From: a virus
Length of the DNA: 60,111 bases
Strand: one strand, 5' to 3'
IMG/VR virus record: IMGVR_UViG_3300031774_000010
Span: 1 to 60,111 of that record
Both the position numbers and the translations under genes were made by a program. Under the pieces are notes generated by a model. That model ran no database searches and was not told the DNA's origin. It saw only the letters and a list, made by a program, of their open reading frames with translations. Position 1 is the stretch's first letter, and each line of letters starts with the position of its first letter. Of the stretch, positions 26,201 through 33,363 are shown in pieces.

Positions 26201-26822
26201 TGGTTATCAATCAGGATATTATATCAGTGCTACTGGAGGAGGAGATAACGGTAAAGGTAATACGTTTGTAGGACAAAATTCAGGAACAGGTGTGACTACA
26301 GGTCATAACAACTTATTATTAGGTTTCAACGCCGGATATAGTGCAAACCCTGCTGGTTATATTTCAACTGGTAGTGACATAGTATGTCTCGGTGATAACA
26401 GTATTACTAACTTGTATTGTGCTGATACAACTATATCCTCATCTGATAAACGAGATAAAACAGACGTTACTGACTTTACCCACGGTTTAAAGTGGATTGA
26501 ACAGTTAAAACCAATAACCTATAGATGGGATAAGAGAACTTGGTATAGCGAATATAACGAAGATGGTACTGTTAAAACCGAAGGTACTCCAGACGGTTCA
26601 AAGAAAAGAGCACGACAACATATTGGTTTCTTAGCACAAGATGTACTAGCAATAGAACAAGCTGATGGCTTTGCTAGTAAGAAAGACGACATGCTCATAG
26701 TCAATCTAAATGAAGATGACACAGCTTATGGTCTTAAGTATGAGAGGTTAGTACCAGTTCTCGTTAACGCTATTAAAGAATTATCAGCAAAAGTAACAGC
26801 TTTAGAAGCTAAAGTAGCATAA
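23214..26822 (+). CDS. Giant tail fibre with Gly-Asn repeats and S74 chaperone
   Basis: A 1202-residue fibre. The N-terminal domain has DDISSSFNGSNTSF, also seen in the 44016 gene, probably the virion-attachment end. The shaft carries dozens of GxNxxxGxxAG-type repeats (G...TTG..N..(I/L)G..AG), like head repeats of trimeric adhesins. The C-terminal S74 domain begins at S1077 in SSDKRDK, then TYRWD, IGFLAQDVL and a terminal coiled-coil helix. S74 domains trimerise and are cleaved at the conserved Ser. A likely receptor-binding fibre. Confidence 0.85.
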   Translation: MYIGNDLQVAYPSYKIIDDISSSFNGSNTSFALQVGGSTPVPFPINTQQVMISVNGVIQEPDPTGSAGFKLQGSNIVFSSAPANGHAFFGVINAGADYVSAGADFPNGTVGSPSLTFTNDLDTGFYRVGSGSVGFSSNGVLTSNFDGNGLTITGTCTATTFSGNGASITHLDLADATNTGTIPVARLGSGATSSKFLRGDNSWQTVSGTTINNNSNNRVITGSASSNTLEAEADLTFSSGKLDIGGSDTVKLNLIGANNPTIDFKEGSTQKGYLRWNASGYMQWKNDADSSEIRLKDDLQFSTDGSTFYSILNSNSNLNASKLTSGTVGTARLGSGSASSSTFLRGDGSWAAAGGGTTSTSNQNLYTSSAGNSDGGTYNISLGYQSGNALASGGNYNISLGRESGKAITTGDMNVAIGYTAGYNITTGGSNIAIGNYSMLNNSNTGNFNVGIGSSALRSFTSGEDNVAIGQDAGYNLTNVSNNVLVGKNAGYSSTTGTQNVIVGNYAGAMGSTASQNSFFGYQAGTDVSTGTYNTCIGYQAGNQGSNDITSGSNNTVIGHAASASASTISNEITLGNTSITKFRIPGINFVLKDNGGTPTTGQVLTADGSGEGYWAAAAAGVSSDAQYNTVGGTNAGNSFSGTSALSNTLFGYNAGTAITSGDFNTVVGKGAGMAITTGSYNTTIGEGSALNLTTALSNVGLGHGTLNTVQTGNENTALGTLAGQSITTGQYNICVGGNSYGPTTGQGNIGIGRLTGQSLTTGNWNICIGHAAGNTLTTGTNNILLGEYSAPSSVTVSNEITLGNTSTTKFRVPGLNFSIKDSTATDNYVLTVDANGDAGWEAAAGSVNSDAQENTVGGTNAGDSFSGTSATENTLFGYDAGTAITTGDCNTCSGHSSGKALTTAYNNTAIGHDALKTGTTANNNTSIGHTAGEYITTGTYNVSLGSSAGSNVTTGSYNLSMGYMSGKCTTGSYNIAFGFNTMYQSADGPSYNVAIGYQSGYYISATGGGDNGKGNTFVGQNSGTGVTTGHNNLLLGFNAGYSANPAGYISTGSDIVCLGDNSITNLYCADTTISSSDKRDKTDVTDFTHGLKWIEQLKPITYRWDKRTWYSEYNEDGTVKTEGTPDGSKKRARQHIGFLAQDVLAIEQADGFASKKDDMLIVNLNEDDTAYGLKYERLVPVLVNAIKELSAKVTALEAKVA

Positions 26823-26860
26823 AATGGTTTACAATATAAGTATCAAATAATTTTAATCAG

Positions 26861-27118
26861 ATGGCTGAAAGAACTGCAGATGAAGTTGCACAAATTTTCA
26901 AAGCAGCAGGTGATAGTGTTACTTTGATAAATTCTGACACAGCTAAAGAATCTAATGAAACCGAGCAAGAGTGGAAGGATCGTATTAAAAGAAATACTGA
27001 TCACTTAGAGCTTATTAAAGCCTATAAAAAAGAAGATGGAACAACTTCAATATGGACATCAGAAGATTTTACTGCAATAGATGCAGCGGTTACTGCAGGT
27101 AAAGCGCGTATAGCTTAA
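26861..27118 (+). CDS. Small helical protein after the fibre
   Basis: An 85-residue charged helical protein (residues 20-60 rich in Glu/Lys/Asp) ending DAAVTAGKARIA. It follows the giant fibre by 38 bases. Position suggests a fibre-assembly or attachment helper. The family is not recognised. Confidence 0.55.
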   Translation: MAERTADEVAQIFKAAGDSVTLINSDTAKESNETEQEWKDRIKRNTDHLELIKAYKKEDGTTSIWTSEDFTAIDAAVTAGKARIA

Positions 27119-27205
27119 ATTAGATAAAAATAGTTAATAAAATTAAGATAGATTAGGAATAAAGTTAAGTACTCATACAATTAAACAGAATCTACAGGTA
27201 TTAAA

Positions 27206-27427
27206 ATGCAAAAGATAATTAATGTACTTTCTATTACGGCTTTCGTTATATCTGCTTCCATTGCTGGTACTGGTATTTACGTATATGCAAATAAGGATGC
27301 ACTCATAGAAAGTGCTAAGGAAAAGCTTATGAAACAAGCAGGAGAAGCAGCAGCTGGAGCAGTATTAAAGAATTTACCAACTTCATCCTTGCCTAGCTCT
27401 ACAGGATTAGCTATACCTCCTTTCTAA
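27206..27427 (+). CDS. Small membrane-anchored protein
   Basis: Seventy-three residues with an N-terminal hydrophobic helix (INVLSITAFVISASIAGTGI, residues 4-23), a Lys/Ala-rich amphipathic helix (~30-57) and a short Ser/Pro tail. It lies in a membrane-protein cluster and its stop overlaps the next ATG by one base. The layout suits a small inner-membrane protein with a periplasmic or cytosolic helix. Function unknown. Confidence 0.6.
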   Translation: MQKIINVLSITAFVISASIAGTGIYVYANKDALIESAKEKLMKQAGEAAAGAVLKNLPTSSLPSSTGLAIPPF

Positions 27428-28245
27428 TGGAGAAAATTCCTGATATAACCATCGGGACTAATATACATATTAGAAACCCTCAGGTAGCTCGTATACCTGA
27501 GTTTTATTTTCCCTTAACTTATTCAACTCCTCAATCTCCTCCCGTCAGTCTTCTTTTAGGTACTCCAATTATTGATTTACCTGGTTGTGTTGAATATAAC
27601 AGGGCAAATAAAGAATCAAAAAATTTAGTTGATGATGATCCAAAAGGTAATGTAGTTTTATGTGATGGCTCGATGCCAAGTTTTAATTCGATTGATTTTG
27701 AGCCTGAACAAATAGTCCCTACAAAAAAAGCTAAAGTACCTGTTATACCTAATACTGAAACTCCAAAAAAAGAAGAAAAAAAAGAAAAAGATAGTAATGA
27801 GGATTCACTTAATTCTCCTAATACAGAGGATTATGATATTAATTCTGCAAATATTATCTGCCCACCTAGAGAAGCTCCTGTAATAGGAACTTTAATTGAG
27901 GGAGGAAAAAGAGAAATTAGTGGCTATGAGATTCAAAACAATAGATGTGTAACTCTTTATGAAGAAGTACCTATTATTAATCAAGTTGTGGCAGCGTTAC
28001 CTAGCACAGGAGCCGTAACAACTACTGCATCTATTGCGGTTGTTGCGACTTCATCTGCCCTACTTGCCAAACCCCTAGCGGATATTCTTCTGAAGGTGAT
28101 AAAACCGACGATAAAGACTTTAATGAAGAAGATTCAGAAGTTGAGAGGGAAGCCTCCGAAAGTGGAGTCTCGAATGGAACGGATTCTTGCTCAGAGGGAT
28201 CGGAATCGGGCAATACGGACTTTACGGACTGCTCTGAAGAAATAG
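27427..28245 (+). CDS. Unknown membrane protein with charged linker
   Basis: A 272-residue protein: a Pro/Ile-rich N-terminal region, a Lys/Glu-rich linker (~100-130), then a cysteine-bearing segment. One hydrophobic helix lies near residues 193-218 (TTTASIAVVATSSALLAKPL), and a basic C-terminal tail follows (KPPKVESRMERILAQRDRN). Its last 215 bases are antisense to the 3' end of a minus-strand secreted-protein gene. The basic tail after a membrane helix suggests cytosolic orientation. As I recall, similar proteins occur in cyanomyoviruses, with unknown role. Confidence 0.6.
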   Translation: MEKIPDITIGTNIHIRNPQVARIPEFYFPLTYSTPQSPPVSLLLGTPIIDLPGCVEYNRANKESKNLVDDDPKGNVVLCDGSMPSFNSIDFEPEQIVPTKKAKVPVIPNTETPKKEEKKEKDSNEDSLNSPNTEDYDINSANIICPPREAPVIGTLIEGGKREISGYEIQNNRCVTLYEEVPIINQVVAALPSTGAVTTTASIAVVATSSALLAKPLADILLKVIKPTIKTLMKKIQKLRGKPPKVESRMERILAQRDRNRAIRTLRTALKK

Positions 28246-28879
28246 TATGTTTATGTTGTTGAATAACATTTACATTCTGCACAACAATATCTGCACAAAT
28301 AGAAGCGTAAGGTGACTTGGGATGAAAAGTTACACCTAATTTTGTCTGCTCTCCACAATGTTTTAGTCTTGCCATTTCAAAATCTAAACGTTTATTAGCT
28401 AATAACTGTTCATTTAAATTTGTTTGTGTTGCCGCTGCTTTAAGACATCCTCTTTGTAAACGTCTATCAAGTGGTACGGATAAAGTAGCAGATAAACCTA
28501 AACTAATGTTGCTATTTTGTTTTTGTCCTGTTCTTGTAGGCATATAGTAAAGAACATCTCCAGGATTTGCTAAATTACCATCAACATCAGTAGATGTATC
28601 GTATACCGGGTCGTTATAATATTCTTCATATGGTGTCTTAAAAGAATGTAGACCAGTCAAAAACGGCGTAAAATTAAGCGTAGGTCCTTGGCATGACACG
28701 CCTCCACCATAAGTATTAGTTATATATGGACCTTGTAAAACTTGGATGGCCTGGTTAGTCACTGACCCGGAACTATTGGCTATAGGATTAGCAGTAGCTG
28801 ATACCCCACCTACTGTTTCTGCTTTTGAGGTATATAAAAAATTATTAGCTCCAATTAATAGTATTAATAGGTACCTTAT
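28031..28879 (-). CDS. Secreted protein with likely AUA start
   Basis: A 282-residue protein of a type I recall in T4-like cyanophages (NPIANSSGSVTNQAIQVLQG, TNTYGGGVSCQGPT, DVLYYMPTRTGQK). The only in-frame ATG is at 28987, inside the upstream gene. An ATA at 28879 overlaps the upstream TAA (ATAA) and yields a textbook signal peptide: (M)RYLLILLIGANNF then LYTSKA. That favours a non-AUG, coupled start; a mutated ATG is the alternative. The Ser/Glu-rich C-terminus is antisense to the preceding plus-strand gene. Role unknown, likely exported. Confidence 0.65.
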   Translation of the reverse strand: MRYLLILLIGANNFLYTSKAETVGGVSATANPIANSSGSVTNQAIQVLQGPYITNTYGGGVSCQGPTLNFTPFLTGLHSFKTPYEEYYNDPVYDTSTDVDGNLANPGDVLYYMPTRTGQKQNSNISLGLSATLSVPLDRRLQRGCLKAAATQTNLNEQLLANKRLDFEMARLKHCGEQTKLGVTFHPKSPYASICADIVVQNVNVIQQHKHTISSEQSVKSVLPDSDPSEQESVPFETPLSEASLSTSESSSLKSLSSVLSPSEEYPLGVWQVGQMKSQQPQ

Positions 28880-29301
28880 TGACTGAAAGTTGAGACTGTG
28901 TCTGTCATGCTCGTCATTTCTGTCGTACGATTTATTATGGTTTGATTGACCATCCCTGGTTGAGATAGGGTTGTGGTGAATTGCCATGATTGGTCAGGAT
29001 TTTTTACAGAAAAGTTCGGTACATTATTTGCATCTAACGAACTCCATGTTGTTGTCACACCATCCATGGTATTACTTACCGAAGTTGATGGCGGTAATAG
29101 CGTAGCACCATCAGCTTTTATATTCGTTCCTGTGACTGTATATTCCCATCCAGTTTGATAGTCTATTGAATTTATAACCTCTGTGACTTTTGTAGTCGTC
29201 TCAGTATGGCTGGTCATAGACCCGGATTGGAAATTAGGGACCACAGGGACTGCATTTGCACCTGTTGGTAGGAATAAAAACAACCCTAAAAGCCATTTCA
29301 T
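28876..29301 (-). CDS. Secreted beta-rich protein
   Basis: A 141-residue protein with a clear signal peptide (MKWLLGLFLFLPTGANA, cleaved before VPVVPN). It is followed by a Thr/Asn/Ser-rich beta domain (SHTETTTKVTEVINSID, TGWEYTVTGTNIKADG). It is the second member of a three-gene minus-strand cassette, with two bases after the upstream gene's stop. From memory, close relatives sit in the same order in cyanomyoviruses. Probable periplasmic, surface or virion-associated protein of unknown function. Confidence 0.7.
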   Translation of the reverse strand: MKWLLGLFLFLPTGANAVPVVPNFQSGSMTSHTETTTKVTEVINSIDYQTGWEYTVTGTNIKADGATLLPPSTSVSNTMDGVTTTWSSLDANNVPNFSVKNPDQSWQFTTTLSQPGMVNQTIINRTTEMTSMTDTVSTFSQ

Positions 29302-29303
29302 AA

Positions 29304-29813
29304 TTAATCAACTACGACTTCTGAGACGAATTGTCCAGTTGCGGTGGTGCCAGCTCCTCCAGCTGTCAGTGTCATTACACCTGCAGAAGTAATTGTTCCT
29401 GCTAAAGTCCCTGCTACACCTCCAGATTGAGTAGTTGTATTACCATAGGAAGGCATGTCGGCAACAACTCCACTGGTCACGTCCACACCACTCCCTATTG
29501 CTGCAATTCCGTCTCCTTGAAGAAAACTTTCCGAAAATGAGAACGCCGACCCGGCGGTATTGACTTCATAAGTTCCAGATTTCATGGTTGCAGCAGCAGT
29601 AGCTGATCCATGAGTTAAACCACCGAAGACATCACTGTTTCCTGTACCTACCTTTATGTTGGTACCAGAAACGGTATAAGTACTTCCGATACGTTCTGCA
29701 GCTGTTGCTGCACCATTAACTGTGAGCTGTGTTGAAGTACTGAGTCGATGTGTTAAATCTGCACGAGCACTTGAAGCACTAAACAATATTATTATCGGCA
29801 ATAATTTCCACAT
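29304..29813 (-). CDS. Secreted Gly/Thr-rich beta protein
   Basis: A 169-residue protein with signal peptide MWKLLPIIILFSASSARA (cleavage before DLTH). The mature domain is rich in Gly, Thr, Ser and Val (SGTNIKVGTGNSDVFGGL; GGVAGTLAGTI; TATGQFVSEV). The first gene of the secreted cassette, it is transcribed away from the next plus-strand membrane gene. The intervening 69 bases contain a perfect inverted repeat. Beta-rich repeats suggest a fibre-like or surface protein. Function unknown. Confidence 0.7.
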   Translation of the reverse strand: MWKLLPIIILFSASSARADLTHRLSTSTQLTVNGAATAAERIGSTYTVSGTNIKVGTGNSDVFGGLTHGSATAAATMKSGTYEVNTAGSAFSFSESFLQGDGIAAIGSGVDVTSGVVADMPSYGNTTTQSGGVAGTLAGTITSAGVMTLTAGGAGTTATGQFVSEVVVD

Positions 29814-29840
29814 TTGACTAAGTAATTAGTGTGTTATTTT

Positions 29841-29866
29841 CTAAGTTTACTAAAGGGTAAACTTAG
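29841..29866. promoter_or_regulatory. Perfect 10-bp inverted repeat in divergent intergenic region
   Basis: CTAAGTTTAC (29841-29850) is followed by six bases and then its exact reverse complement GTAAACTTAG (29857-29866). It lies between divergent starts (29813 minus, 29883 plus) with little T-run, so an operator or leader hairpin is more likely than a terminator. Confidence 0.55.
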
Positions 29867-29882
29867 TAGGTATTGCTACTAT

Positions 29883-30353
29883 ATGATGACTGAAGATGTG
29901 ACAAAGTCTCCTAAGACACCATCTGCAAAAGATGATTCAAAAAAGAACGTTTTTACAAAAATAAAAGAAGGTATTGATGATAAAGAAGAACAGTTAGTAA
30001 TTTTGTCTACATTTGTGCGTCTGGGAGTTGTTGTTTGGAGCGGATTTATCATTTCTTTAAATTACATTACTTTGCCTGCATTTGGCGAACAAGCACCTAA
30101 AGATATAACTTTTGTAGCCTCAGTTTTTACCGGGGCTCTCGCTAGTTTTGGCCTTCAAACAGCATCTAAAAAAGGTGATGGAACGATGAAAATGGATAAC
30201 AAAAAAGGAGGTGGTTTAGGTGATATTAGTAGAGCAGATTTTGAACGTTTAATTGAAAAGATGTCACAAGTAGGTCCGACTCAGACATTGCGTATTGAGC
30301 AAGCGCCTATTAAAATTACTACAGTAGATAACAAGACCTCTATCAAGTCTTAA
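29883..30353 (+). CDS. Two-helix membrane protein
   Basis: Start chosen at ATGATG (29883) because an earlier in-frame ATG (29829) would place a perfect inverted repeat inside the gene. This gives 156 residues. A Lys-rich N-terminus is followed by two membrane helices (VRLGVVVWSGFIISLNYIT; ITFVASVFTGALASFGLQ) and a cytosolic-looking C-terminus. It belongs with the next plus-strand gene. From memory, cyanomyoviruses carry a similar protein. Role unknown. Confidence 0.65.
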   Translation: MMTEDVTKSPKTPSAKDDSKKNVFTKIKEGIDDKEEQLVILSTFVRLGVVVWSGFIISLNYITLPAFGEQAPKDITFVASVFTGALASFGLQTASKKGDGTMKMDNKKGGGLGDISRADFERLIEKMSQVGPTQTLRIEQAPIKITTVDNKTSIKS

Positions 30354-30377
30354 ATTTGAATGTATAGGAAGAGCAAC

Positions 30378-30908
30378 ATGAATTGGACAGCTCTCGGATT
30401 AGGTGCCTTTCTTGGAGTCTCAAATATTGGCTTGATGGGCTCTTTAATAAGCAAGGGCAGCTTACCTGTTGTTGATTTTCCAGTAGGTAGTTATACATCG
30501 TATGAGATGGAAGCTACCAAAGATGGTTACAAGATTAGATATAACGCCAATGATCCAAAAGTAATGATAAAAACAGAGAATGTTGTTAAACCTGCTAGTG
30601 GATTATTTAACAAAGGTGTTACAACTGTTGATTTGTATGAAGAATATACGATGAATGGGAAAGTTCATTTAGAGGGTGGTGACAACGCTTCTAAGCTTAC
30701 AGCTAAAGAAATAGCGTGTATTAAGGCAGAAGGAGCTGGTGGCTCTACAGGAGGTGTTATAGGAGCTTCTGTAGGTGCTCAAGCAGCGCCTGCACTTTCA
30801 AATATTCCTATAATCGGATGGGTTGCTAGTGGATGGGCGACAATGTTTGGGCAAAAAACAGGGGCTAATCTTGGTGGAGATATAGCCAAAGCGATAGAAG
30901 GCTGTTAA
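30378..30908 (+). CDS. Membrane-anchored protein with Gly-rich C-terminus
   Basis: The ATG at 30378 is preferred over 30360 because AGGAAGAG lies just upstream. The 176-residue product has an N-terminal hydrophobic helix (MNWTALGLGAFLGVSNIGLM), a beta-rich middle (YEMEATKDGYKIRYNANDPK) and a Gly/Ala-rich segment (GGSTGGVIGASVGAQAAPAL) that may insert in membranes. The stop overlaps the next ATG by one base. I recall similar proteins in cyanomyoviruses. Possibly part of a lysis or membrane-protein module, by position. Confidence 0.65.
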   Translation: MNWTALGLGAFLGVSNIGLMGSLISKGSLPVVDFPVGSYTSYEMEATKDGYKIRYNANDPKVMIKTENVVKPASGLFNKGVTTVDLYEEYTMNGKVHLEGGDNASKLTAKEIACIKAEGAGGSTGGVIGASVGAQAAPALSNIPIIGWVASGWATMFGQKTGANLGGDIAKAIEGC

Positions 30909-32068
30909 TGCCTATATTTCATCTTTCTGAAGCGGGTTTAGAGTTTATCCGTCTTTTTGAGGGTGCATATTTATCATCCGAAATAGTCAGTAGTTTAGAA
31001 AAAGAAGTTTCAGAATTAGTAACGGCTCCTATAAATCAAAATCAATTTGATGCTTTATTCTCATTTGCGTCAAATATGGGAATTGAACTTCTTTCTAATT
31101 CAAAATTACTAAAACGTATAAATGAGCTAGAAAACCCTTCTGAGGTTGCTGCAGAAGAATTGCATAAATGGAACAAAGAAGGTAGTAAGGTATTTCAAGG
31201 GCTTTCTAGGAGGCGTTCAGCAGAGTTAGAGCTGTTTTGCCATAAACCACCTGAATTTAAATGGGGTTGGGCATCTATAACATCTAAATGTCACACATAT
31301 TTAAAAAAGCGTCCTGTACCTATTGGTGAACTTTCCTCTGATGAAACAGCAAAAATTTGTTCAAAACGTTTAATTCGACGTTGTCGTGTTATTGAAAGAA
31401 CTGAAGGCCATACTTATTTAGAACTTGGCTTTGGTTTAGGAAAATGGTGGGTAGTAGATAAACATTGGGAAGGTTTGAAAACAGAAGTACGTATTTATCC
31501 ATATACAAAAACTAATGATCTTTTACATTTAAGAGATTTTCCATATATGCATAGGCCAGAAGAAGAAAGTAACGGATGGGGGATTAGTCAATGTTGTGCT
31601 GTTGCCATGTGTTTAAAATACTTTGATGCCCCTGCTATTAATTGTATTAATGACTATATCAATATCGTTAATAAGTACGGAAGATTAAATTCTCGTCGAA
31701 ATCACATAAAAGCAATGAATACTTTTGGTTTTTCAGCAACGTTTAATCATGTAACTGCTTCTGAAGACATAAAAGATAATATTAAACAAGGTTTACCAGT
31801 CATAGGAATTATTGCAGGACGTAGTATTCGCCAAGTAGGAGGTATGGCTCACAGTGTTGTTATTACTGGATACGATGACACTAATTGGTTAGTTCAAGAC
31901 CCTTTTGGTGAATTAGATTTAACACTAGGTCGATACAAAGACAGGGGTGCTGATGCTGGTAGAAATGTTTTTTACAATCAAGAGTTGTTGAATAAACGCC
32001 TTTCTGTAGGAGGAGGTGTAGATGGTTGGTGTTGGTTAAATTTTCGTAAATATGTATTTAAAGATTAG
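30908..32068 (+). CDS. Lysozyme-like/C39 peptidase-like fusion protein
   Basis: A 386-residue protein. Residues 1-115 resemble a T4-type (GH24) lysozyme: RLFEG carries the catalytic Glu (E18), and NQNQFDALFSFASNMG and a terminal RRSAELELF match the helical lobe. The YxDxxGxxTIGYGH hairpin lobe, however, is missing. Residues ~215-345 look like a C39-type cysteine peptidase: SQCC (C229/C230), H315 in GGMAHSVVITGYDD and D331 in VQDPFGE. A linker (~120-205) lies between. It may bind and cleave wall peptides. Activity of the lysozyme part is doubtful. Confidence 0.65.
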   Translation: MPIFHLSEAGLEFIRLFEGAYLSSEIVSSLEKEVSELVTAPINQNQFDALFSFASNMGIELLSNSKLLKRINELENPSEVAAEELHKWNKEGSKVFQGLSRRRSAELELFCHKPPEFKWGWASITSKCHTYLKKRPVPIGELSSDETAKICSKRLIRRCRVIERTEGHTYLELGFGLGKWWVVDKHWEGLKTEVRIYPYTKTNDLLHLRDFPYMHRPEEESNGWGISQCCAVAMCLKYFDAPAINCINDYINIVNKYGRLNSRRNHIKAMNTFGFSATFNHVTASEDIKDNIKQGLPVIGIIAGRSIRQVGGMAHSVVITGYDDTNWLVQDPFGELDLTLGRYKDRGADAGRNVFYNQELLNKRLSVGGGVDGWCWLNFRKYVFKD

Positions 32069-32112
32069 GTAAGGTTATTCTCCTAAGTGGAGTTATTTAA
32101 ACAAACTAGATC

Positions 32113-32313
32113 ATGGCTGACGAAACTAAATCTTTAGAAGATCAATTAAAAGATCAAAGAACCGAAATAGAGACTAATATAAGACAAACTGAAACTCAGT
32201 TAGGTAGACTTAAAGAACAGTACTTAAAAATTCTTGGAGCTCTTGAATTTGCCGCAATTCAAAAACAAGAATCTGAAGATACAGACATTAAGTCTGAAGA
32301 TTTAGTCTCTTAA
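32113..32313 (+). CDS. Small coiled-coil protein
   Basis: Sixty-six residues, almost wholly a charged amphipathic helix (DQLKDQRTEIETNIRQTETQ, LGRLKEQYLKILGALEFA), ending in an acidic tail. Starts with ATG 44 bases after the fusion gene. Likely oligomeric; function unknown. Confidence 0.6.
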   Translation: MADETKSLEDQLKDQRTEIETNIRQTETQLGRLKEQYLKILGALEFAAIQKQESEDTDIKSEDLVS

Positions 32314-32317
32314 GAAA

Positions 32318-32539
32318 ATGTTAGGTGAATTAAATAGAAATCGATATAAAGCTTTAGAATTACTAGCCGAACATGTAAAAGCACCTTCTCGTGAGTTATC
32401 TCTTGATGCCATTATTTGTGACATCAATGATGAAGATTTACGTTGGGTAACAAATAAAGTTCATTATTATTTGCTTAAACTTTTAGAAGACGCTGACTAT
32501 GATCCAGCGGAAGAAGAGGTTATTGAGACTATAAATTAA
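32318..32539 (+). CDS. Small helical protein, 73 residues
   Basis: A 73-residue protein with mixed helical character and an acidic C-terminus (DADYDPAEEEVIETIN). It begins four bases after the coiled-coil gene, so the two are probably cotranslated. No family recognised. Confidence 0.55.
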   Translation: MLGELNRNRYKALELLAEHVKAPSRELSLDAIICDINDEDLRWVTNKVHYYLLKLLEDADYDPAEEEVIETIN

Positions 32540-32591
32540 AAAATATACAAGTTTATGCAGATTACAGTTTTGACAAGGATGCAGAGTAAAT

Positions 32592-33002
32592 GTGTATCAT
32601 TGTGAGCAAGATCTTCTAGCTAATTTAGTTGTTTTATCGTCAAAAAATGCTCGAAAAGAATTTAGAAATCATATTTTTGCAGCTTGGGAATGGAAATGTG
32701 CTTACTGTGATAATAAATTAGATGATTTAAGTGCAACGATTGATCACATAGTTCCTAAATTTAAAGGGGGACATAACGTTAAATCCAATATGTGCTGTTG
32801 TTGTTCTTCTTGTAATAGACAAAAAGGTTCTACTTTTTTAGAAGAATGGTATACACCTAGTTTTGCTTTTTATTGCAAAAAAAGATTTGTTAAAATAAAG
32901 AATTGGATGGAGCAAGAACCAAGCTCTATTAAACTATTATTAGCAGATAAGGCACACCCTTACATAGCAAATGACTTCTACATCGGATGGGTACCAAGTT
33001 GA
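32592..33002 (+). CDS. HNH endonuclease
   Basis: A 136-residue protein with GTG start. C36xxC39 (KCAYC) and C71xxC74 (CSSCN) form the zinc-binding knuckles. D51-H52 in ATIDHIVPKFKGG and N66 form the HNH metal site, with N75 in the third position (an HNN variant). HNH enzymes nick or cut DNA and often move as free-standing homing endonucleases, or assist packaging. No intron is visible nearby. Residues after ~85 are a basic helix that could bind DNA. It overlaps the next gene by 32 bases. Confidence 0.85.
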   Translation: MYHCEQDLLANLVVLSSKNARKEFRNHIFAAWEWKCAYCDNKLDDLSATIDHIVPKFKGGHNVKSNMCCCCSSCNRQKGSTFLEEWYTPSFAFYCKKRFVKIKNWMEQEPSSIKLLLADKAHPYIANDFYIGWVPS

Positions 33003-33165
33003 CCCACAATCAAAATCTTTTTTAGACGAATATGTAAAAAATCCTGAACGTTGGATAGGTGATCGAATTGAGCAAGACGTACCAGCGCCAGGTGATAGTG
33101 CCTTAAAAGGAACTGTACGTAATGATATTAAAGGTAAAGTAGATGCTGGTGTTATACGAATTTAA
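32971..33165 (+). CDS. Small unknown protein, 64 residues
   Basis: Sixty-four residues, hydrophilic, containing SFLDEYVKNPERWIGDRIEQ. Its start overlaps the HNH gene's end by 32 bases in another frame. No domain recognised. Overlap suggests translational coupling or recent insertion of the HNH gene. Confidence 0.5.
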   Translation: MTSTSDGYQVDPQSKSFLDEYVKNPERWIGDRIEQDVPAPGDSALKGTVRNDIKGKVDAGVIRI

Positions 33166-33180
33166 ATAAGACTCCTACAT

Positions 33181-33297
33181 ATGACTTTAATTTCATTTTC
33201 TTTTATTATTTTTTTTATTACAACCTATTGTTTTAGTATGTTTCACTTGAAACAAGACTCGCATTTACATAATACAAAAGTAGTTAGGAAAAGATAG
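33181..33297 (+). CDS. Tiny membrane peptide, 38 residues
   Basis: ATG at 33181 starts a 38-residue peptide: one hydrophobic helix (LISFSFIIFFITTYCFSMF) and a short basic tail. Located between the 64-residue gene and the nblA promoter. Single-helix peptides can be photosystem- or lysis-related, but nothing here decides this. Supported only by composition. Confidence 0.4.
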   Translation: MTLISFSFIIFFITTYCFSMFHLKQDSHLHNTKVVRKR

Positions 33298-33313
33298 ATT
33301 AATTGAGTTTTAC

Positions 33314-33344
33314 TTGATCTTCAATTTATCGCTGGTAATATAAT
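33314..33344 (+). promoter_or_regulatory. Candidate sigma-70 promoter for the NblA-like gene
   Basis: TTGATC (33314-33319) and a perfect TATAAT (33339-33344) are separated by 19 bases, 20 bases upstream of the ATG. The gap of nearly 70 bases free of larger genes supports an independent start of transcription for the NblA-like gene. Confidence 0.5.
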
Positions 33345-33363
33345 TGTAAGGTTTTAGCTATTT

